A DNA stretch of 64,000 nt from Gordionus sp. m RMFG-2023. Taxonomy: Eukaryota; Nematomorpha; Gordioida; Chordodea; Parachordodidae. Location: contig NC_088775.1 of the NCBI RefSeq assembly GCF_954871325.1, positions 15,291,561 to 15,355,560 on the forward strand, in the 5' to 3' direction. Shown here piece after piece: positions 56,601 through 64,000 of the stretch. The number at the start of each line of letters is the position of its first letter. Within the stretch, counting starts at the first letter, position 1. The notes under the pieces are model-generated. The model ran no database searches. It was not told where the DNA came from and was given only the letters and a program-made list of their open reading frames with translations. Made by a program: the position numbers and the translations under genes.

Positions 56601-59600
56601 AAATTTTTTGTATTAATAGCTATAGAATTAATTAATAAATTGCAAAATTTTAAGTTGGGCCTAACACAGGTTTAGGAGATATGGCATTTTAATCATTAGT
56701 CAAATGTAAAAATTCGTAATAAATATTTGATAAGTCATTAATTGTGATATATCTGAGCAAATCTTTAAAATAATTTATGTATTTAAATCAGAGACTTGTA
56801 GAGGTACTATTTGCATAGCCCGGTCTGGATTTTTTTAAAAGATCGGCCCGGTCCGGATTTTTTTAAAATATATATTTATTTTTAATTTTTATAGATAATA
56901 ATGGCGATTTAAAATATTCGGCCCGGATCGGGAATTTCTAAAAAAAAGAATTCTAGGCCTTGCCCGGTTATATTTAAAGAAATTAAAGTACGGCACGGCC
57001 TTATCCGAGTAGGCCGGACCTGCAGGTCTCTGATTTAAATATAAGATTATATAAGGTGTGGGGGAGGGCGGGCTATTGTTTATAATAATTTGTTCCTAAA
57101 ATTCGCACAATTTGGATAAACATATACATTGTGAAGGCCTAAGAAATGTACTTCCTTGGATGATTAATCAGAATATCATTAACGATAAAATTTGCATTAT
57201 ATGACTTCGAATTTTTCATAAGATAATTTTAATATTAACGACGAATGTGAAATAATTAAGCAAAAAAAACAAATTTGAAACAACACATTCTCGAAATGAG
57301 AAAGATTCATATTGACAGTTTTATAGAAATTTTTGGGTGTTAAAAACAAGAAGAATTTTCTACTGGCTGGTGGAGGAAAGGGTGTTTTATCCAATCCAAA
57401 TATTATAAAGGCCGGAAGTGTTTTTCGATACTACTTTATAGATATTTTTCGAAAATTTCTTAATTCCGATTAAAGAGACGTATGATGCCTGGTAAAAACC
57501 GTTTTATATCAATAAAATTAAAAAGGGAAACCAATTGGAGAAAATACTTATTTTATGCTATCTTAACGAATTATATTCAAATTTTAAAGAAAATCATATT
57601 GATATAAAAGTAAGCTTTGATAAAATTGCAGATTTAAGACCAGTTCTTTTTTTTCTAAACTAAAATGATTGGTTTTCTTAAAATCAAAATTAGAAAATTT
57701 ATCAAATTTTTTTCTTCTGATAGTGTAGTAATCAATAAATGAATAAAATTCGTAATCTAAACCATCATGAATTAGGAATCAAAGCGGAATGAGGTATGAA
57801 TGAATTATATATATATACTCACATGTCATTTAATTTACCTTGAGGGCTCGTTCCTATATAAAGAAAAATATAGAAGACTATATATAAAAATTTATATAGA
57901 GCCATGTTTTCAACGCAAAGGGGACTTCCTCATTTAACCTACCGTATTTTACACGACCTTAGACAACTAGACTAAAATTTTCGAATATTTTGTAATTCGA
58001 ATAACGAATTTAATAACAAAAAAGTTATTCGAAAGATCTAATGTGATAACATCATATTTATGGTTAAGATTCTACTAGTCTTATATTTTGTATTCCATTA
58101 GATATCTTATTCTACCAGTTCCAAGTGAATACTACCTTTACTATAAGATGATATTAACTACTGATTACAGAATAAATGTTGGAATAATGTATTACGCCGG
58201 CCCGATTCCTTCAAAAAAATAAAATAAGTGTTTTTTTGGCAGACAAAATAATTTATATATAACCGTATTTTTATTCCTAAATTTTTTAAATTATTATTTC
58301 CATTTCATTAACAACACAAGCCCTCAACGAAAGAACTACTTTCATCCGTATTCAATTCAAGGATGTCGCGGGTGACATATTTCCCGTTGGCGCTCTTAAA
58401 AGGAACGAATTAGTGATAAGAGTTCAACCTAATGAAGCTGTCTACATGAAATTCATGACCAAACAACCTGGCATGGATTGCCACCTGGTGGAGACAGAAT
58501 TGAATCTCACCTTCAATCAAAGATATAAGGTATATCTTATGAACTATAAAGTTAATATAAATCGCTTTAACGATTTAGGGTTTCTAACAGTATGCCTTCC
58601 ATTTAGATCGGTTTTCGATGAAGGTAATGTCCTTGCAAATTCAATTTCTGAATATTAATTTTTAAGCCTAACTCGTCCTAAAAATGTTTATTTTTACATC
58701 ATCCTAGGCCCCAATCCGAAGGTCATTATAGTCTCCAGCCCGATTTTTTAACCGACTTGGAAGGGTCTACGATACGCTCGAATATTATTTTTTAAAATTT
58801 ACTCGCCAAATCAGACTTGAAATTACATCGAGTTAATTCGGCAGGATTTCAGGTAATGTGCAGGGTTATAGTTCTATTCTCGTCTATCTAAAATAAGTGA
58901 ATTAATCCGATATCGTAAAATTATTTTCAGATTTTTTTGGGAAAAAAATATAATTTACTGGTGAATTACCACAACAAAAATTAAACTTGAAAAGGTTAGA
59001 TTAACTTAAAATCGATGCTAATTTTTATAACTCTAATATTTAAATTACTGTATTTCCTGGCTATTCTAAATTTTTCAAACTTACTGCGTCTTAATTAGGG
59101 TTGGCATAATTTAGTCAAATCGATTAAAATCAATAATTGACGTTTTTATATGAAAATCACGATTAGGGTTTCACCGATTCGATTCATTTCTAAAAACGAT
59201 CCAATATCCAATCTGACATTTTGAATGATTTTTATTTACTATAAGAATTTTACGATTTCTCGGATATGTGATAAGGATGAGAATTTATAATTTAAAGTTA
59301 ACACATTTTTAAACATTAATTATACGATTTAAAGCTGAAACATTTAAAACACAAATATTTAATTTATCTTTTTTTATTATAACATATAAAATTTCAAACT
59401 GTAATATAACAAAAAAACATAACAATATATACAAAAAAATTATAATATATCAATATCCTACAGTTATGTCTTTCAAATATAATCTATTTACATTTTATCG
59501 TTATACATCCATTTCAAATCATTTTTAACTTTTTACCTTTAAATTGATTTTTACTTTTACATTTAAATCGATTTTAACTTTTACATAAAATATTTCATTA

Positions 59601-62600
59601 TCACCTCGAGTGATTTTATTTAAATTATTTCCACAATATAACATTTACCATTCATCTTTGAACCAATGAATCATAAAAAATAATATTTTCTATGCAAAAA
59701 ATAACTAACTGTAAACTATGGGCAAAACAAGAAGTTCTTTGAAATTTCCATTTTCCATCCCAATGTGATATTTAATGCATTTTTTACGAATAATTAAGTG
59801 TATTTTGTTTTTTAATCATTCCTCAAATGGCAATTATCTCATTTAAAATATGGGGAGATGTTTATGACAACCCCTCATTCACAATCACAGTTAGCGTGAA
59901 TTCGCGGCGAATTATACAAAATACGCCCTATTTTTTTTATTCTACGCTGAGAATTCGCTCCAACAATGATTTTTTTGCTTCAAGTAAATTATATAACATT
60001 TTTATATAGCTACTTCTCTCTTTTAAAATAATTCGTTTCGTTTTTTTAAAACATTACAAATAAAAGAATTTTGTTTTTTCTTTTTATTCATTTATTTTAT
60101 TAGTGTTGTAACTAGTTTATACTTATAAGGTAACGAGTTCGAGTTTAGTTATATTTCAAAAATAACTAGTTATATATAAGTAACTTTATTATTTATTTAT
60201 AGGTTTATGCCGATAATTTAAAATCTGATCCGGACCTATATTTACTGTTTAAAAAAATAATTTGCCGTTATTAAAAAAAACCAATACAAAATATTTTCAT
60301 TGTTTTTGGTTATTTTATGATTTTATGATTATATTGAATTTTTTATTTTATACGCGTAAAAATTTTTTTTTAATATATATGCGCTATATATATTTTTTAT
60401 TTTTTTTTATATAGATCTTTGTTTTAAAATATTTTTTTAATTATTAAGATGTTTTTCTGAAAAAAAACCTAATTACTTTTTTTAAAAAATATGTTATATA
60501 ATAAATATACGTAATGCATCTTATTCATTATTTTTTATAATGATTAATTCAATTGTATTAAGCTCAAGCGTCTCCTATAGAACATTTAATTTAGAAAAAG
60601 CATATTTTTGGAGAAAAAACTAACACGTCTTTTAGACACCAATTTTAAAAATAGTTTATTGTAAAGTCAAATAAAAATTTTATTAAGCTCAACACAATTT
60701 TATAAAAAAAATAAATATTATATTGAGTTTTATTTATTTTACGATATATATATATCTTTTTCAGCTACAGTTATTTCTTTATTTTAATTTGTATTTTCAA
60801 TTTAAATTCTTTTGATTTATAAAATAATTATTGAAATACTTTCTATTTTATTCATCCTAATAGTGTTGTTAAACGGCTCCATTTAAGCCGATTTTTAAAA
60901 ACGGCTAACTAAATATAACCAGAAAAATATTGTCTAAACCTCGAGATTACGTTAATAGATGTTCAAACCTATGTGCTACCAATGAGCAAAATTTTATGGC
61001 TTGCATAATATTTTTCTAATGAAATATTGAGTTAACCGTTTTTAAAAATCAGCTCAAAATGAGCCGTTTAACAACACTATATCCTAATAATACCAAAATG
61101 CATTGGCGTACGCAGCGGGGGAAAAGGGACAGGGGTGCAACCCCCCCCCCCCCCCCCCCCAAAGCCAAAAAATGCAGATGCCGGATTATATTTTATATTT
61201 GTTAAAATTTATTCTTATCTCATATATATATTTTAATTACATTTATTTATCACATTCATCTACTAAGTTATTTTATCAATTAATTTCGATTTCAAGTTTT
61301 CCTTGGCGTAATTTACCTATTATTTTCAAATTTTAATGGCGTATTATTTATCTAAATTTCTAGTCAAATAATAATTATCTCTGAAACTCCTTGTCCAGCA
61401 GGGAGAAAGAATTTGCAAGCTTGTCCAACGAGATCGGTCTCCACCACCAAGCAGTAACAGCTATTTTGGAGTTAGAAGAGCCGATTATTAATGCTATTAC
61501 TGAAATATAACAATGGCCTGAAAGAAATATTTCCTCAGAAGAAAGAAAATTATTGGATTCAATACTTATTCCAAATTTTTTTTCTCATTAGAATGAATTA
61601 TTTAATTATACAACTATTTTATGTAATACTTTTCAAAAACATAACATTGACTTGATTAAGAAAATGAGAATAGCGGAGAGCATTTTATTAGAACTCAAGG
61701 AAATTAGAGCTAATGTTGATGAAGAATTTCATATTTTATATGTTATTGTTGAGTCAAAAGCAGTGGTATACGTGTTTAATATTTGTCCCCCTCGACTTGC
61801 AGCAAGCAAGCTCATCGTCAAAACATTAATATAGGATCAGTAGAAGAGTATTATAAAACAAATGTCCCTTCTCCCAACCTTTTTCATATGGTGATAGAAA
61901 AAAAATATAAATATTTGTTAGATTTTTATCATGAAGATGTTAAAATATCTTATGATGCCTTATTAGCTGAATAACTATGATTAAAAAATTAACTATGGTT
62001 GATACAGTCCCAAAAAATGCTATGGATGCTTTGCATTATTTCAAACACATTTTAGATTATACTCCCAATGTATTAAAATGGTTATATATATATTAGCAGC
62101 TCTTTAGTAAACTAATGAAAGAACATTCTCTTTTTTAAGAAGAATAACAGAGCCTTGCAGAGGTACTATTTGCTGGACACGACCCAGATTTTTTTTAAAA
62201 ATTTTTCCTGTAAAATTTTTTTTAGGCCCGGTTCGGTTTTTTAATATAAATTATATTTATTTTTGATTTTTATAACTAATAATGGCGATTTCAAATATTT
62301 GGTTTTAAAATATACAGCTCGGCCCGGATATTTTTTCTAAAAAAATTTTCAGGCCCAACCCGCGTGTTTTTTCTTAAAAAAATTACGGGCCCGGCCCGGG
62401 TATATTTAAAAAAAATTAAAATACGGTCCGGCTCGGAGGCCTGGCCTTTAAGTCTGTGAAAAACATATCTATGAAATACAACATCTGAAAGTAGATTGAA
62501 TGATTTGGATCTTTTGAATATTCAAAGGCATTTAACGCCAAGCAAGGATAGATAATTGAAAAATTAGCTCAAAACATACAATATACAATTATTCCTAAGA

Positions 62601-63873
62601 AACTTTTTGTGTATTAATTTATATTTCCAACATTTAAATTTTTTATACTTTATATATTTTAAAAGCTCAAAAAATTCAAATTTCAATTTTGGTCATTTAA
62701 GTGATTCATCATGGGTTATATTCACTTTATATTTTATAATTCACATTTATTTTATAGTTTTTCAATGCCGGTTTATATATATAATTTTTTTAATTCACAT
62801 TAGTTTAAAATTGTGTATTAGAAAAGTTATTAGTCCTAATGAATTTATGTTTAGTATTTAATTAACAATAATATTTCTTAAAAAATTTTATTACCCCCCC
62901 CCCCAGACCAAATTCCTGCGTACGCGCCTGCCAAAAAAACCAAAATTCAATTTATTTGTCATTTAAAAGAAAGAATTAGCTAAAAATATGGCATTATTTA
63001 ATGTTATATTAGCATCTGTAACAAGAAATTTAAAAATATTTAACAAGTCACATTCAATCATAAACATTGTCAATAATTTTAAACGTGTTGATAAACTTTT
63101 GGGGAAAAAAAACAACAAATACTACACTTAATCATTCGTGTGATAATGCACAAAACATGTATTTGTCGAGAAACGCAAAATTAAAAAATCAAAGAGTTTT
63201 TGTTTTGCCCATAGTTTACAGTCAGACACTTAGTTATTAATATTATCTTTGCTTATAAAAAATATTGTATTTTTTTTATGACATTGGTTCAGAGTTGATT
63301 GATATTTTTAAATCAATCTAAACATCAATATCTTATATCGAATCGGTCGGTCCAAAAAAATTTCTAAGATCAGTTCCGACCTAAAGAAAAGAGGTGTCTG
63401 ATAGGCCTTATTCATAAATCTCACTGAAAAACAGGAATATTTTAATAATGTGAAATGGGTTTTTTCAATAAATTCCTTTTTCTCGAGTATATTATTTTTG
63501 CCAGGACAGAAAAAATTTATTTAATTTAATAAGAAAAACTTGATTTAATCAAAAAATTCTTTTTTTTTAATCAAAAGATCTTGATATTTAAATAATCAAA
63601 TATCTATCACATTTTTTTCTAAAATAACTTTAGATTCATCCATTAATAAATTATTTTTCATATTTTCTTACATCTAAATTACTACCCGTATGACAAATTT
63701 AAGGGTATGGTAACTCCCGACGCCTACGAGCGGTTGATCATAGACGCCTTCGCTGGTAATCAAATTAACTTTGTGCGCACGGACGAATTGCACGAAGCCT
63801 GGCGGATATTTACCCCGCTTCTGCATAAGATCGAGAAGGAGATAATAAAACCCATTCCTTACATCTTTGGAAG
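50618..63873 (+). CDS. G6PD: G6PD, glucose-6-phosphate 1-dehydrogenase (11 exons visible, 3' end outside)
   Basis: Exons: 50618-50668, 50714-50751, 50795-50903, 50942-51143, 51191-51374, 51488-51646, 52103-52228, 53623-53716, 54041-54281, 58321-58529, 63704-63873. All phases join. The enzyme oxidises glucose 6-phosphate with NADP+, the first step of the pentose phosphate pathway, in the cytosol. Seen: [20 protein letters not shown] (NADP fingerprint GASGDLA), [10 protein letters not shown], catalytic RIDHYLGKE near residue 230, [67 protein letters not shown]. About 528 residues are visible; some 30 C-terminal ones lie beyond. The start is placed 11 codons before GAS, a short N-terminus, so an upstream exon is possible. 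A charged insert of about 60 residues lies across exons 4 and 5 and is unusual for the family. Confidence 0.96.
53169..53579 (+). other. Open frame in a G6PD intron, not recognised
   Basis: A 136-codon frame with [21 protein letters not shown] in the middle and flanking Lys/Ile/Asn-rich sequence. It sits between G6PD exons 7 and 8 on the same strand. I see no domain. It may be chance, or a remnant of an unknown mobile element. Confidence 0.25.
54282..56788. other. G6PD intron 9, left part, no gene seen
   Basis: AT-rich. A tRNA-like A-box word GTGGTGTAATGGTTA (54496-54510), with GGTCTGACTCAAGG about 70 bp later, could be a decayed tRNA-derived SINE. No other structure found. Confidence 0.35.
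56789..57032 (+). repeat. GC-rich hAT-type MITE, second family, perfect 8 bp target-site duplication
   Basis: Ends CAGAGACTTGTAGAGG and CCTGCAGGTCTCTG pair as inverted repeats. Flanks atttaaat at 56781-56788 and 57033-57040 are identical. Subterminal GGCCCGGTCCGG-type blocks surround the core TAATAATGGCGATTT. It shares sequence and orientation with the copy at about 62149-62460. It lies in G6PD intron 9. Confidence 0.92.
57041..58320. other. G6PD intron 9, right part, no gene seen
   Basis: AT-rich with a GTGTGGGGGAGGGCGGGC word at 57055-57072. A 65-codon minus-strand frame at 57197-57394 has no recognisable feature and is probably chance. Confidence 0.4.
58530..60860. other. G6PD intron 10, left part, no gene seen
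   Basis: AT-rich. The stretch 59645-59750 is mirrored at about 63183-63290, as an outer inverted repeat of about 100 bp around the MITE and hAT elements. Words with CGATTAAAATC near 59120-59215 suggest a MITE end, but no partner end was found. Confidence 0.4.
60861..61079. repeat. MITE with TAGTGTTGTTAAACGGCTC ends
   Basis: Left TAGTGTTGTTAAACGGCTC pairs with right GAGCCGTTTAACAACACTA, a near-perfect terminal repeat. Flanks catcctaa (60853-60860) and tatcctaa (61080-61087) match in 7 of 8 bases. Non-coding. The same family is at 35375. Confidence 0.88.
61404..62560 (+). pseudogene. Transposase remnant of the 61101 hAT element
   Basis: Recognisable parts are [17 protein letters not shown], then [22 protein letters not shown] (the EYY...P.L...I motif before the hAT dimerisation region). 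[19 protein letters not shown] and a [17 protein letters not shown] block come next, directly followed by the nested MITE. After the MITE, a KYN...[17 protein letters not shown] tail. The type resembles hAT transposases related to the zinc-finger MYM and 52 kDa repressor families. In-frame stops and frame changes make it inactive. Confidence 0.6.
62149..62460 (+). repeat. GC-rich MITE, second family, copy 2, nested in a hAT transposase
   Basis: CAGAGCCTTGCAGAGGTACT at the left matches the family end CAGAGACTTGTAGAGGTACT. The core TAATAATGGCGATTT is shared with 56789-57032. The right end AAGTCTGTG is less well kept, and no clear 8 bp duplication is visible. It is longer than the other copy by internal GC-rich repeats (GGCCCGGCCCGGG). 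Confidence 0.8.
62931..63703. other. G6PD intron 10, right part, no gene seen
   Basis: AT-rich, with the right arm of the outer inverted repeat (63183-63290) and a TCGAATCGGTCGGTCC word at 63337-63352 that looks like a MITE end without visible partner. The intron ends in AAATTTAAG at 63703. Confidence 0.45.
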
Positions 63874-64000
63874 GTTTTTTGATTTATTATACGTTAATAA
63901 TATTGACTCCCCTCTGTTTTAATCTATTTAAAATAATATGAGTAAAAACTTTCTATACCACTGAATTATGATATACCTCTCTCAGTCTTTAAGATATTTT

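Larger units (their letters stand above)
61101..62930 (+). mobile_element. hAT element with CATTGGCGTACGCAG ends, carrying a nested MITE
   Basis: Left CATTGGCGTACGCAGCGGGG pairs with right CTGCGTACGCGCCTG. C-tract blocks lie inside both ends (61141-61160 and 62895-62904). The flanks (ccaaaatg / ccaaaaaa) are a degraded duplication. A broken transposase runs between about 61404 and 62560. A MITE of the 56789 family is inserted at about 62149-62460. It lies in G6PD intron 10. Confidence 0.8.
59645..63290. repeat. Outer inverted repeat pair (59645-59750 / 63183-63290)
   Basis: CTAACTGTAAACTATGGGCA and AAACAAGAAGTTCTTTG in the left arm are mirrored by CAAAGAGTTTTTGTTTTGCC and CATAGTTTACAG in the right arm. 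Identity is roughly 75-80 percent by eye. The interior contains a MITE and a hAT element. Whether it is one old foldback element or two insertions of one repeat is open. Confidence 0.6.

Noticed and set aside
57197-57394. 65-codon minus-strand frame in a G6PD intron
   Set aside because: No motif, no start context and short length; likely chance.

Overview
The window is AT-rich animal nuclear DNA. It carries two spliced housekeeping genes (PRPF4 and G6PD), one intronless GPCR, many hAT transposons and hAT-type MITEs, a broken Ty3/Gypsy fossil, very long T-rich repeats, and a roughly 14.8 kb block of mitochondrial origin. The mitochondrial block reads sensibly only with an invertebrate mitochondrial code (TGA=Trp, AGA/AGG=Ser, ATA=Met). 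Its ND1, ND2, ND5, ND6, ATP6 and ND4/ND4L regions contain long, near-perfect inverted repeats lying inside open reading frames. Coding palindromes of this kind are known from mitochondrial genomes of Nematomorpha, so I infer a horsehair worm (genus not determinable here).

Layout: 1-3377 hAT and MITE debris; 3378-4733 a GPCR gene on the + strand; 5203-7232 a hAT element with a target-site duplication; 7820-14790 a broken, rearranged Ty3/Gypsy fossil, mostly on the - strand, with a 2.3 kb insertion; 14790-16296 T-rich repeats whose unit shortens from 7 to 6 to 5 bp; 17410-32182 the mitochondrial block; 33422-47363 PRPF4 (+), with a 5.6 kb hAT nest in one intron; 47364-50617 intergenic with a 350 bp MITE; 50618 to beyond 63873 G6PD (+), whose last intron in view holds MITEs and another hAT element.

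The mitochondrial block is one whole genome circle opened inside ATP6. An inverted copy of the 3' half of ND5 is fused to its left end. Order left to right: ND5 copy(+), ATP6 5' part(-), ATP8(-), D(-), K(-), COX2(-), COX1(-), probable control region, ND1(+), C, 12S(+), V, 16S(+), S2(-), CYTB(-), ND6(-), P, T(-), M, ND2(+), W, F(-), ND5(-), H(-), ND4(-), ND4L(-), N(-), A(-), ND3(-), G(-), COX3(-), ATP6 3' part(-). ND2, ND3, ND4L, ND5, ND6 and COX3 read open. COX1, COX2, CYTB and ND1 have frame breaks, and COX2 has lost a copper-ligand cysteine. This fits a fairly young nuclear insertion (NUMT), but a mitochondrial contig wrongly joined into a nuclear scaffold is not excluded.

The nuclear genes are unrelated in function: PRPF4 is a splicing factor of the U4/U6 snRNP and G6PD opens the pentose phosphate pathway. 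Exon phases join consistently through nearly all of both models, so both look functional.
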